Source: Pyrenophora tritici-repentis
Lineage: Eukaryota > Ascomycota > Dothideomycetes > Pleosporales > Pleosporaceae
DNA length: 64,000 bases
Direction: 5' to 3'
NCBI RefSeq assembly: GCF_003171515.1
Contig: NC_089392.1
Coordinates: 1,364,001 to 1,428,000 of the forward strand
Position numbers and translations under genes: made by a program. Positions 23,632 through 33,416 of this stretch are shown here, piece after piece. The notes beneath the pieces were generated by a model. That model saw nothing but the letters and a program-made list of their open reading frames with translations. It was not told the DNA's origin and did not search any database. Position 1 is the stretch's first letter. Each line of letters starts with the position of its first letter.

Positions 23632-25921
23632 ATGTCCGGGACCGACTACAACTACGATGACCAGGTACGCCTCAAAGAGATTTGTGTACAACCAAACAGT
23701 ACTAACAAGCCACAGGGCCAGTTTTTTCCCTATTTCATCCTCACTGTCACCACACTCGTCACTGTCCCCACCACAATCTCTTTCTTAAGACCGAGCAAAG
23801 GTGCGCCAGTCCCACCCACGCCACTTGTGCGTATACTGATGCGGTTGCAGAACTCGAAAACACAGGAACGCGCATAGAGTCCGACTTCACCCCCAAACAT
23901 GCCGACCTTATTCAGGGCCAGCGCAAGAAGCAGAAGCGCATGGAGAGGAGGATAAAGCGTGGCCTTTTAATGCTGGGTGGATGGGCGCTCAACGCTGCCA
24001 TGGTTTACCTGATAATTGTTACGGCGCGAACTACGCCTGACATCTGGGATCCCTATGATGTGCTGGGTGTCTCTAGGGTACGACGGCTACTCCCAACCCT
24101 ATGCGCCGTGCACAACATTGCTAATACTCAGAACAGGACGCCGACGAGAAGGCTATCAAGAAGCATTACCGTAGACTTTCGCTTAGCCTCCATCCCGACA
24201 AAGCCCGCGAGGACCCCGCCAAAAACGTCACAATACAATCCATCAACGACCATTGGGTAGACGTCACCAAGGCTTTCAAGGCTCTTACCGACGAGGAAAT
24301 CCGCAACAACTTTCTACAATATGGCCATCCCGATGGCAAGCAGAGCTTCAGTATTGGCATTGCTCTGCCTCAATGGCTAGTCACTGAGGGAGCCGGCAAA
24401 TACGTTCTGCTCATCTACGCGCTTGCACTGGGTGTTATTTTGCCTTATACCGTCGGAAAGTGGTGGTACGGAACACAGCGATTGACAAAGGAAAAAGTGC
24501 TTGTCGCAAGCGCTGGCAACATCTTCCGCGATTACGATAATGACCAGGGCGAAGTAGGAGTCGTCCATGCGCTGAGCAGTGGAGAAGAGTTCAACGAAAT
24601 ATTCGCCGGTAACAAAGCAGAAAACGGCTTGTCCAAACTCGAGCAAAAGGTGCTCTCTGAGGGCGCCGACTCTCTTATCCCAGCGACACTGACTAGGAAG
24701 GACCGCCAAAAGCTAGATGACCTGGAAGATAGCCGAAGACGCAAAGTCCTGACTTTACTGTGGGCATACCTGGGCCGTGTCGAACTGGATGACGATACCT
24801 TGAACGAGGAGAAATTCTCTGTCGCTCCTGTGGCGCTTCGTCTCAACGAAGCTTACACTGCCATCGCACTCGCATACGGTAACACCAAGGCTGTTCTCTC
24901 CGCGTACAAGACCTCACAAAACGTCATCCAAGCTTTACGCCCAGGTGCCTCAGCTCTGGAGCAGTTGCCATACTTCACGCCTGCCGTTGCCACTGCTGCC
25001 GAAGCCGAGCGATCGAGAACGCATCTGACCATCCAAGAGTTTATGCAAATCCCAGAGGCTGAGCGAAAGGCGCGTCTCGTCCAATCCGGTCTTCTCTCTC
25101 AAGAACAGTATAGCACAGCCATGTCTGTGGCGTCAAGAATCCCTCTCTTCCATCTCGACAAAGCGTTCTTCAAAGTCGTTGGCGAGCGTTTTGTCACACC
25201 AAGCAGCTTGGTTCAATTCGTACTCAAGGGTCGATTTATCCCATCAGCCGCCACTACACTTCCTGATGTTAACCCGAAAGATCTCCTCGATATTGACCCC
25301 GCGGAAGGCGACGTCGCCGCAATCACCGGACGTAAGAATGATCGCTCTGGAGAGAAGCCCATCCAGCCACCTCTAGCCTACGCCCCATATTACTCTCGGG
25401 ATCATGCGCCAAGATGGCACGTGTTCCTTGCCGACAGCAAGCAGGGTCGCATTGCAGTCCCTCCCTTCACCTTCTCGACTTTTGACAAGCCTATCCTTGA
25501 TGAGAGCGGTAATCCCACCTACAATGTCCAGACACTAAAGATGCAGTTCGGTGCTCCACCACAGGCCGGCAGCTACACCTTTGTCATGCACATGATATGC
25601 GATAGCTACATCGGTATGGACACCAAGATCGAGGTAACACTTGTTGTGGAGGATGCCAGCAAAGCGGAAGAGGTTGAGGAGGAGGAAGAGATCAGTGAGC
25701 CAGATGAAGGTGAGTTTCCACTTAGTTGAAACGACAGTCGGTCGAATCAAGGTGACTGACAGTTTGCAGATACCCTCGCAGGACAGATGCGCCAAATGAA
25801 GACTGGTGTTCCCGCGAAGAAGCGGAGACAGGCAAACGACGACTCAAGTGGCAGTGACACCGAAGGCGATGTCGAGTCCGAGAGTGAGACCGACACTGAT
25901 ACCGACTCGGATGACGAGTAA
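23632..25921 (+). CDS. sec63: ER translocon subunit Sec63 (J-domain protein)
   Basis: Five exons: 23632-23664, 23716-23800, 23851-24077, 24137-25709, 25770-25921; 689 residues. Exon 1 encodes only 11 residues (MSGTDYNYDDQ). Two N-terminal membrane segments (FPYFILTVTTLVTVPTTISFL and GLLMLGGWALNAAMVYLIIV) flank a short basic loop. The lumenal J domain follows: DPYDVLGVSR joined across intron 3 to DADEKAIKKHYRRLSLSLHPDK, with the HPD motif at residues 134-136 that stimulates the BiP/Kar2 ATPase. A third membrane segment (YVLLIYALALGVILPYTVG) leads into the cytosolic Brl/Sec63 domain, and the protein ends in an acidic Ser/Asp/Glu tail, a typical contact for Sec62. Functions in post-translational import through Sec61. 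Confidence 0.95.
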
Positions 25922-27659
25922 ACTGCTTCACTTTGTCTGTCAGATGACATTGCAGTCATTACAATTATGCATCAGGCGAAGATGGAAGCAGAACTTTGGA
26001 ACAACGAAGAAGCTTGGTATCGACTTTTTGTCCAGCCACTTGAGCCTCAGCCGCTCGCATTTCTAGGCGTTCAGGGAATGGGATGACTTGCGACTAGGGA
26101 CTATCCCTTGATGCTTTTAGATGAGGCGAAACTTCCACTGGATAGGACTCTAGAAGCAGGTGCATATTTTTATTTTCCTCCAATAACATTGATGAATTCT
26201 TCAACCATGACCCTTACGATTTTTGCTCAATGAAATCAACTTGCGACCCCAGCTGAGTCCTGGTAAGATGGCTGAACAATAAAAATATAATGGTTTTGCC
26301 GATTGACGACGGAGAACACTATGCGGAAGATGAAGAACACACAACTGACAACTAATACGACTCGCGATGAGGTGGAAGGGTGTCAGGCTGCAAACTATTG
26401 ATGTGACGGTGGCTGGTGGCCAAAGCATACCTATAGCGTCCTACCTAAGATGGCCTTCTGAGCACCGGGAGCTTTGTCCTTGCCCTAATGAGCTGACTGC
26501 ACTCGGGCGCAACTCCAAATTTGGCGATCTACACATCACCTGTGTGCCTGAGGAGCACCAAAGATCCGAACAGATGAGCTTGGACTTAATGCATAGGCAT
26601 ATATGCTGCAACGGGCACTTGCGGCCTGGTCTGTGGTCGGGTGTTCATCAGAGGTTCGGTTCCACACCTGCACGGTTTCATTGCCGTCTCGGCTCTTCCT
26701 CACCACTACCCTCTACTGCGAACTATCTAGCCCCAGACACATCAGTCACACCCCTATGACTGATCAGTGATGCCCTGATAGGATTAAATGATCTGCGTTA
26801 CAAGGGCGCCAGTCCGACTCGTGCCACATCCATGTCGTCAGAGAACGCCACTGTGACAAGTAGAGCGCTACGCGAAATATGTTGACAGAATGACAGAAAT
26901 GTTCTCGTTAGCAGCAAAAAACAACAGAAAAGAATTTGGATGGTGCCAAACAATTACAAAGAACCACCGAGTAAACTGTAAGAGGAGCATAGCAACCCGA
27001 GATAGTAGGTATGAGTGCAGGATCGTCCAAGTGGCGTGTCCATGACACGCCGCCTCCGCATCCAGCTTTGTCTCATAAGACTCCCCTTCCAATATTGGGC
27101 GAACAAAAGAACAGCCGAAAATACAGCCTCAGTCCCATAAGGCATGATCAGCGACCCCCAGATGAGTGGAAAGTCTTGGCTTTGGTTCGGATGTCACCGC
27201 TCCGCAGCCTTGAGGCTCAAACAAACGCCTCAGACACCAAGGCAAAACTGTCAGACAGGTCATGGAACGTTTTATTAGCGTGTCTTTCATCTTGGCGGTT
27301 GCGGCTACGGTAGTCGCCGGTAGCAAATGACAGTCACTATGCATTTTGCAATCTGCTAAGACGGCATACAGGGGCAAGTGCCGACATATGGCATCGTCGA
27401 GCATAGCAAATGACTGGAGGCCGAATTGATAAAAGGTGACGGGAATTCGCCCTCAGTTTGCTTTCATCATCATCAACTCACACTCCTTCCTTCCTTTCTA
27501 ATCACCTTCATTTCTTCAGCGACTTTGACAGTCAGCACCACACTCTCTTTGAACTCTTAATACGTCTGTGACGTTTACACACTATCTTTTACCTTTTTAA
27601 TACATCGGTTACTATCATCGACAGTTAGCCTTTTAGCTTTAACTTCTTACATCATCAAC
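25922..27659. other. Gene-free spacer; promoter of the secreted repeat protein
   Basis: About 1.7 kb. An ATG-initiated frame at 26367-26759 (130 codons) has no recognisable domain, and its composition does not look coding. The last 200 bp before 27660 are pyrimidine-rich with several CTTCC/TTTCTT runs, as seen upstream of highly expressed filamentous fungal genes. Confidence 0.5.
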
Positions 27660-28961
27660 ATGGGTTTCATGTCTATCTTCACTCTCGCGCTCGCGGCTGG
27701 TCTCGCTGTAGCTAAGCCTATCAACGATGTTCAGTCACTCAACGGCTTCTCCGCCCGCCAGTTCGACTTCAACTCAGTCATCAACGGCAATAGGGGCGAC
27801 AACGGCGGCTTCAACTTCATCGACGGCTTCCAGAGGTTCAACCAGCAACAACAGATTATCAACATCCAAGACAGGAGACTTGATATTAGGGACAACCGCT
27901 TCCAGCGACAGGTCGTTAAACAGGTGCAGCAAGTTATCGTTGTCGACCAGGTCAACAACGGCTTCAACAACGACATGAACAACCTTTTCCGCAAGAGCAA
28001 CTTCAGGAACAGGTTCCGCGACGTCACCACTGTTATCATCGTCGTCCAGACCATCAAGATCGCCATCGACAACGGCCGGGGTGACTTCTTCCGCCAGGAC
28101 ATCTTCGCACAGTCTGTCATCGTTGCCAACCGCGGTGCTCGCAGGACACAGGAAGTCATGATCTTCGACAGCCGCACGCTCATCGCCGAGGACATTCTCC
28201 GCGACAACGCCTTCAACCGCATCGGCAGCTTTGGCGGTATTGCCGGTGCCACTGGTGCTATCAACAACGCACTTCCCACAAAGACTGGCGAATACCAGCT
28301 CTTTGGTGCTAGGCCTACCTGGAGCGCTGTTGCTGAGGACCCTGCTGCGGAACTCGGTGGTATCTGGGCAGACGCTGTCCAGGATATGCAGAACAACGCC
28401 AACGATGGCGCTGACAACGAGCTCAACGCGAGGATCGCAGACCAAGAAAAGGCCGCTCTCGACCAGCAAGCCAACAACAACGAGCAGGCCAACAACGACA
28501 ACGAGCAAGCCAACAACGACAACGAGCAAGCCAACAACGACAACGAGCAAGCCAACAACGACAACGAGCAAGCCAACAACGAGGAGCAGGCCAACAACAA
28601 CGAGCAGGCCAACGCCGATGAGCAGGCAAAGGCCGCTGAGCAAGCTAAGGCTGACGAGCAGGCCAAGGCTGCTGAGCAAGCCAACGCTGATGAGCAAGCT
28701 AAGGCTGACGAGCAGGCTAAGGCTGCTGACGAGCAGGCCAAGGCTGAGGAGCAAGCTAAGGCTGAGGAGCAAGCTAAGGCTGCTGAGGAGCAGGCCAAGG
28801 CTGAGGAGCAAGCTAAGGCTGAGGAGCAAGCTAAGGCTGATGAGCAGGCTAAGGCTGCTGAGGAGCAAGCTAAGGCTGAGGAGCAAGCCAAGGGCGCTGA
28901 GCAGGCTAAACCTGCTGAGGGACCCAAGGCCGGTGAACAGCCCAAGGGTCCCAAGCAGTGA
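27660..28961 (+). CDS. Secreted protein with Gln-Ala-rich tandem repeat tail
   Basis: Single exon, 433 residues. A clear signal peptide (MGFMSIFTLALAAGLAVA, cleavage probably before KPIND) is followed by an Asn/Gln/Phe-rich region and a hydrophobic-patterned domain (about residues 60-215) with VVKQVQQVIVVDQVNNGFN, RDVTTVIIVVQTIKIAIDNG, AQSVIVANRG and EVMIFDSRTLIAEDIL. I recall this domain only as an uncharacterised secreted fungal family. From residue 268 to 417 the protein consists of short repeats: first five-to-six-residue NNDNEQA units, then DEQAKA, AEEQAKA and EEQAKA units. The tail ends in Pro/Gly/Lys. No transmembrane segment or GPI signal is visible, so it is probably wall-associated or extracellular. 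The pyrimidine-rich promoter suggests strong expression. Function unknown. Confidence 0.8.
   Translation: MGFMSIFTLALAAGLAVAKPINDVQSLNGFSARQFDFNSVINGNRGDNGGFNFIDGFQRFNQQQQIINIQDRRLDIRDNRFQRQVVKQVQQVIVVDQVNNGFNNDMNNLFRKSNFRNRFRDVTTVIIVVQTIKIAIDNGRGDFFRQDIFAQSVIVANRGARRTQEVMIFDSRTLIAEDILRDNAFNRIGSFGGIAGATGAINNALPTKTGEYQLFGARPTWSAVAEDPAAELGGIWADAVQDMQNNANDGADNELNARIADQEKAALDQQANNNEQANNDNEQANNDNEQANNDNEQANNDNEQANNEEQANNNEQANADEQAKAAEQAKADEQAKAAEQANADEQAKADEQAKAADEQAKAEEQAKAEEQAKAAEEQAKAEEQAKAEEQAKADEQAKAAEEQAKAEEQAKGAEQAKPAEGPKAGEQPKGPKQ
28461..28910 (+). repeat. Coding tandem repeats (NNDNEQA then EEQAKA units)
   Basis: About 450 bp of imperfect 15-21-bp tandem units inside the secreted protein gene. 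The 5' block repeats GCCAACAACGACAACGAGCA-like units almost identically; the 3' block alternates GAGGAGCAAGCTAAGGCT-like units with GCT insertions. No frame-breaking change occurs, so the array is kept under coding constraint. Low complexity also produces long antisense open frames here, which are artefacts. Confidence 0.9.
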
Positions 28962-29268
28962 AGCACATTCGTTTCGACAGAAGAGTAACTGAAATATGGA
29001 ACAACAGCAGCACATCCCAAGCATCGATTGCGAGGATGGCACTACCGGGCATATACACAGGGACCCTTACTTTTTGTCCCACCCTTTTTTTAGTTCTAGT
29101 TTTGACCTGCTCAGTATGGTCTGAGAGGCGGGGTAGGGGTTGGGGTGGTGGAGATTGATGATGATGATGACCACGGCTGCGCTGGGGAATTTTACGAATC
29201 AGTTTTCTTTTACTGGGTTCAGAGAAAAAGTATTATCTAGTCATGAATACGCATAAAAGAATCAAATA
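28962..29268. other. 3' flank of the secreted protein gene
   Basis: About 300 bp between the stop codon and the left transposon end, including the probable 3' untranslated region and the TA duplication at 29267-29268. Nothing else seen. Confidence 0.5.
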
Positions 29269-29324
29269 ACGTGGATGGCAAGCGAGTGGGCCAGGCAAGC
29301 GAGTGGGCCACCCCACCAACTTTT
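29269..29324. repeat. Left terminal inverted repeat, 56 bp
   Basis: Perfect inverted match to 31064-31119. Bases 9-25 and 26-42 of the repeat are two identical tandem copies of the 17-bp unit GGCAAGCGAGTGGGCCA, a likely pair of transposase-binding sites. Confidence 0.95.
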
Positions 29325-29388
29325 GTAACTTCAAAGCGACTTATCTCAACAACGCGATAATATTATTGCTAGATATTGATACAGTAGA

Positions 29389-31038
29389 TTACTCTATATT
29401 AAGAGTATTAGTGTTGCATGTGCGCGAGTTGTGCCCAGTCTCCTTGCACCTGGTGCAGCGCCTTTGAGCGCGCTGGCTAAGGCCTGATCGCGCTCCTCCT
29501 TGACGCTCTTCATGAGCAATCTGCTGGTCAGCCTCATTTTGAGCTAGTATATCCTCTCCAGCTCCCTTTGTGAGTACTCCATGCTTCTGTATACGCCTTT
29601 TAGAGCGCTGCCTACGCGCTGAGGCTGCGCTGTTAGCCTTCTCAAGACTAGAGATCCGATCGCGCATCAGCTCAGCAGACAGCATCATCACCTCAGCGCC
29701 CTTCTTCAGCTGGTCAATCGCCTCAATGATCGAAGCTGGTGATGAGCTCTTATGCTGGCGCACGCGCTCACGTATAAGGCTTGACTGAGCCTCAAGCTCA
29801 CGCGCGTTGCTCGGCGTTTGAGCTACCCAGGGAGCATCTGGTAGAGCTGCTGGAGGAGTAGGTGTACGCAGCTGTACATCTAGCTTTGATAGAACAGCCT
29901 CTGGTTGTAGAGGAACAAGGCCTGCGCCGCGGAAGGCTGAGTAGATATTAGCTGGCGTGAACGCTCGATCAAACGCAGCCTTAAACGCAGGCAGAAACTC
30001 TAGCTTGGTGATGTGGTTGATGTGGTTGCGCATGAGGCTCTCCACCTCACGGCTATACGCGCGCTTTAATGGCGAGAAGCAGCCAACATCAAGTGGCTGG
30101 AGTAGGTGAGATGAGTGAGGAGGCATACAGAGCGTATGGATATTGTTCTCCTTACAGAGCTCCTGGAACTCTAGAGATTGGTGGCTCCTATGGCCATCAA
30201 TAATAAGCAGGCGACGCGCGCCTATAGTACGAGCCTGCGTGTGAGCGTTGAAGTGCTTTAGCCACTCAACTCCAAGCTCATTATTCGTCCAGCCATTATC
30301 GCTGACTGCGATCGCCCAGTCGCGTGGGATATCCTCCTCATACCACGCTGATAGGTGGTACTGACCAGCGAAGATGAGGAACGGTGGCACTGACCAGCCA
30401 CCAGCGCTGATGGCAGCAATCAGCGTTACCCACTCGCGATTGCCTGGCTGAATACTCTTCCGCCGGCCTCTTCTCTCTGATCCTGTTATAACCAGCTGCG
30501 TTGTAATCTTGCCCATCATAAAGCCAGCTTCATCAAAGTTGTAGACATCCTCATCGCAGATACCCTGCTCAGCCTTTATCTCTTCTACAAGCTTAAACCA
30601 CCTCTTTATTAATGTCGCATCCTCACACATAGCTCTCTGCCTATCGTACGCTCGGTTGAAACACGTCCGAAGACTGTCTGTACGCTTAACAAAGTTGGCT
30701 GGCCACTTCTGCCCAACCTGGCCAGCGCCGCGCGCAGCCAGCAGCTTATCAGCCATATCGCGTGCAGCTGCGTAGGTAGGCGCAAACCCGCGCTGATCTA
30801 GGTGAAGTATATAGCTAATAATCACCTCCTCTTCTCTCTGGGTAAGCTTCCTTGAGTTAGGCTGGCAATCGCGTCGTGCAGGTATACCAGCGCGTCGGCG
30901 CGTGAGTGTCATTCGGGCGACTTCAAATGTCCGCGCAGCGTCTCTATTAGACTGGAGCTGGTTTCGGGTAGTAGCTGAGATAGCTAGCTGTATATCAGCT
31001 TCATAAGAAGGGTTTTGGGATTGTTTTGGTGGAGCCAT
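29389..31038 (-). CDS. pogo-superfamily DDE transposase with C-terminal zinc knuckle
   Basis: Single intact frame of 549 residues from ATG at 31038 to TAA at 29391. N-terminus: helix-turn-helix of the psq/Tc5 type (IQLAISATTRNQLQSNRDAAR, then FEVARMTLTRRRAG), then a CENP-B-type DNA-binding domain (LTQREEEVIISYILHLDQRG to WPANFVKRTDSLRTCF). The DDE_1 catalytic core follows, with the three acids in YNFDEAGFMMG, LLIIDGHRSH and LQPLDVGCFSPLKRAY. C-terminal region: a coiled-coil and basic segment, then a CCHC zinc knuckle CTRCKETGHNSRTC, an addition seen in some fungal members. It should cut at the terminal repeats described above and insert at TA. All catalytic residues are present, so it could be active. 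Confidence 0.95.
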   Translation of the reverse strand: MAPPKQSQNPSYEADIQLAISATTRNQLQSNRDAARTFEVARMTLTRRRAGIPARRDCQPNSRKLTQREEEVIISYILHLDQRGFAPTYAAARDMADKLLAARGAGQVGQKWPANFVKRTDSLRTCFNRAYDRQRAMCEDATLIKRWFKLVEEIKAEQGICDEDVYNFDEAGFMMGKITTQLVITGSERRGRRKSIQPGNREWVTLIAAISAGGWSVPPFLIFAGQYHLSAWYEEDIPRDWAIAVSDNGWTNNELGVEWLKHFNAHTQARTIGARRLLIIDGHRSHQSLEFQELCKENNIHTLCMPPHSSHLLQPLDVGCFSPLKRAYSREVESLMRNHINHITKLEFLPAFKAAFDRAFTPANIYSAFRGAGLVPLQPEAVLSKLDVQLRTPTPPAALPDAPWVAQTPSNARELEAQSSLIRERVRQHKSSSPASIIEAIDQLKKGAEVMMLSAELMRDRISSLEKANSAASARRQRSKRRIQKHGVLTKGAGEDILAQNEADQQIAHEERQGGARSGLSQRAQRRCTRCKETGHNSRTCNTNTLNIE

Positions 31039-31063
31039 AATTGATTGAAGTTAGGTAGATGCA

Positions 31064-31119
31064 AAAAGTTGGTGGGGTGGCCCACTCGCTTGCCTGGCCC
31101 ACTCGCTTGCCATCCACGT
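31064..31119. repeat. Right terminal inverted repeat, 56 bp
   Basis: Exact reverse complement of 29269-29324, including the doubled 17-bp unit. TA duplication follows at 31120-31121. Confidence 0.95.
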
Positions 31120-31407
31120 TACTTTTGTTTCAAATTATCATTTTTTTGGTGTGTGTGAATGATGTGTGATTTCTGGTCTTTATAAGTGAAAGCGAAAGGT
31201 GAACAGTGGATAATATGACTGACATAGGTGCTCGTTACATCCAGTGCGCATACTGGGTTTGCAAATAATGCACTGACTGGATCACTCGCCCACCTTCAAT
31301 GTACATGATTCGCATTTTTCGTGTGTCAAAGACCCCATTTCGCAACCAGGTGACGGCGATCTTATCTCGGCCCACTAATTACATCAACCACCCACCCAGG
31401 ACGCAGC

Positions 31408-32577
31408 ATGAGCCAAGTCTCCCTTTCGTTCAAAAGCGCCATGCTACCTCCACGCGCCAAGCGACTATATCGTCGTCGGACTATCCAAACGCTAATTGTT
31501 TCGATAATCTTTGTAGTCGGGATCAGCGTACTCTTTGCTAGTTATGCATGTCTTCAATCCCACAGCCATGTCAGGCACGCTATCGCACCTTCCACCACCA
31601 CTGCTCCCAAACCTGTGGCCTGGAACCCGATAAGACGGCAAGCAAACCTGCGCATTGCAAAAGCTACGATTCTATACGATGGAGGAAGTGAGTTGTACGA
31701 GAAAGCGATTAGCTTGCACGATCAGCACATTGGGGAAGGATGGAGATACAAGATTCACGTGCTGCGCTCCAGAATAGTAAGAGGAGCGTTGAACAAACCG
31801 CTGTGGTTGCAAGAAATCATTACTTCAGAGTTACGAAAAAATGTCGAGGATCGTGTGGAGTGGATACTGTAAGTTGTCTATTATACACCCCCGGTATCTC
31901 TCTAGGGATGGGACCGCTAACGCCAGTGCAGATACTTTGATCCCTCGGTTCTACTTCAAAACTTCAACATGCCGCTGCATCGCTTTCTCCCGCCGATTAC
32001 AGATGTTGAGCATTTCAAAATCCTATCAATCATCGCCGCGAAACCTGATGGCAAACATTTAAGCACCTCAGTCTTCTTTATGCGCGTCAGCGCCGTTTCA
32101 TTGCGTATCCTTACTGAAGCCATGGCTGCCATGTACAACGGGCCTCCGAGCGATAACGGCAAGGTCCTAGATACATCACTACAATATGTACTTGAAAAAG
32201 ACGAGCACAGAGAACACGCTCTCTTTCAACCCGCAAGCTGGTACAACAGCACTTTCTCCCTCTTCCAACAGCCTTATCTCCCCACACAGGCACATCGCAT
32301 AATCTTTCTGAGCGATGCGTTATCGACTTCATTTCCTTTGGCGGACAAAGACCATAAGTTGTTCCCCGATGATGAAGCAGTAAACGTCTTCTGGGACGCT
32401 GTTGCTGAAGCAAGGAGAGTGCTGGATGAAGCAAAGGAGAAGGGCCAGACTGCTGAGAAGGGCGAATGGTGGAAGGTGGTCAGAGAAACGAGGGATTGGG
32501 TTGAGCTAAGAGCTTGGAATGTACAGGAGGTGCGTAGAAGGGTGGCTGTGTTGAGGGAGGGGCTGGAGATTGAGTGA
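31408..32577 (+). CDS. GT34-like (GMA12/MNN10) type II membrane glycosyltransferase with altered DxD
   Basis: Two exons, 31408-31868 and 31932-32577 (63-nt intron), 368 residues. A short basic cytosolic tail is followed by a signal anchor (TLIVSIIFVVGISVLFASYACL, residues about 28-49), as for Golgi type II enzymes. The lumenal part resembles the alpha-galactosyl/mannosyltransferase GT34 family: RIAKATILYDGGSELYEKAISLHDQH, IHVLRSRIVRGALNKPLWL, VEWILYFDPSVLLQNFNMPLHRFLPP and TSVFFMRVSAVSLRILTEAM. In active members the metal-binding motif reads DxD at the position where this protein has Asp157-Pro-Ser159, so the second acid is missing. The C-terminus is helical and charged. Either a pseudoenzyme or an enzyme with changed metal use; the frame is otherwise intact. 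Confidence 0.78.
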
Positions 32578-33145
32578 GGCGAGGAATCTATAGTTGCCTG
32601 AAGGATTATGGCTAGTAGTAGCCTACGATACCTCTCGAATAACTCATCTAGAGATGTGCGAGAGCTGACGATCAATAATTTATCATGGCAATTCTTCTCA
32701 ATTCTCTGTGTTGTGTATTTCGAGATTTGCGCTATTCACTGAGGGGTAAGATATTTGCCCAGCAGAAGGATACTGGTGAGATGTTCCAAGTTCAGCGCCT
32801 TTCCAAAGAGTCACCTCGCATATCCAGGGCGGAGTTAATTTGACGAATCGCTCGAGGCGGACCTCTTTGCTGGCTCTGACGTGTCGATGATGCCCCAGGC
32901 TGGCAGTTGGGCCGCAGACTCCCCGGAGTCATACCCTGAAACATGGCATGCGGATTCAGCTCAGTATCCACAGATATTGTTGAGCCACCACGTTGTAGGC
33001 AGACGGTTGGGCTTCATCTCATGGTGTACTGATGTGGTTTGACACGCTTTAGTAAGACTATACCGTTCTAGGAAAGGCGGCGCAGATGTGACGTAACAAC
33101 GATTGGTGGGGACTTTTAGCCTGACCGGAAACCTGTAGGGTGCCC

Positions 33146-33155
33146 AGAAGCTTCT
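33146..33155 (+). promoter_or_regulatory. Palindromic heat-shock element (distal)
   Basis: AGAAGCTTCT, a perfect nGAAnnTTCn palindrome about 260 bp upstream of the hsp104 start codon; matches the core Hsf1 binding unit. Confidence 0.55.
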
Positions 33156-33221
33156 ATGACAGGGCCGAAGCCACTACCAGCTTCGAGATATGACGAGAAA
33201 TCACACGAGGTCAATGGTTAC

Positions 33222-33239
33222 TTCCTGACTCTTCGCGAA
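33222..33239 (+). promoter_or_regulatory. Gapped heat-shock element (proximal)
   Basis: TTC, seven bases, then TTCGCGAA (TTCnnGAA). This spacing fits a gap-type Hsf1 site, about 180 bp upstream of the hsp104 ATG and just upstream of a TATA-like run. Confidence 0.55.
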
Positions 33240-33253
33240 TAATTACATCAAGA

Positions 33254-33261
33254 TATATATA
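33254..33261 (+). promoter_or_regulatory. TATA-like element of hsp104
   Basis: TATATATA about 155 bp upstream of the ATG, directly downstream of the proximal heat-shock element; TATA boxes are common in strongly inducible stress genes. Confidence 0.5.
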
Positions 33262-33416
33262 CCGCCCGAGTCTTGCCATACACCACTTCTTTCCTTCTCC
33301 AGTGATACCCAACAATTACAACGCCCACATCTACACAAAACCTGATTGCAGGCTCACGATACACGACATTTTCTTCTGGCTTCGAGCCATATACAAGGCT
33401 ATAGTCACGACACATA

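Larger units (their letters stand above)
29269..31119 (-). mobile_element. Complete pogo/Fot1-type DNA transposon, 1851 bp
   Basis: The element begins ACGTGGATGG at 29269 and ends with the exact complement at 31119, flanked by TA at 29267-29268 and 31120-31121 (the target duplication of the Tc1/mariner-pogo superfamily). Its inverted ends match over 56 of 56 bases. One intact transposase frame fills the middle on the minus strand, with only 64 bp (left) and 25 bp (right) between gene and terminal repeats. Identical ends and an undamaged gene indicate a recent insertion, without visible RIP mutation. Confidence 0.95.
32578..33416. other. Intergenic spacer and hsp104 promoter
   Basis: 839 bp; the proximal 300 bp hold heat-shock elements and a TATA-like run, given separately. 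The distal part shows no gene. Confidence 0.55.

Noticed and set aside
27731..29042. Two antisense open frames of more than 420 codons opposite the secreted repeat protein
   Set aside because: They consist of the reverse reading of the tandem repeats (Leu-Ser and Ala-Cys-Ser runs), have no start context or family likeness, and exist because the repeat units lack stop codons in several frames.
31927..31960. Alternative acceptor in the GT34-like gene that would read ADTLIP, resembling the DxD region
   Set aside because: That frame loses all following family landmarks; the chosen acceptor keeps FDPSVLLQN to FLPP in exact family spacing.
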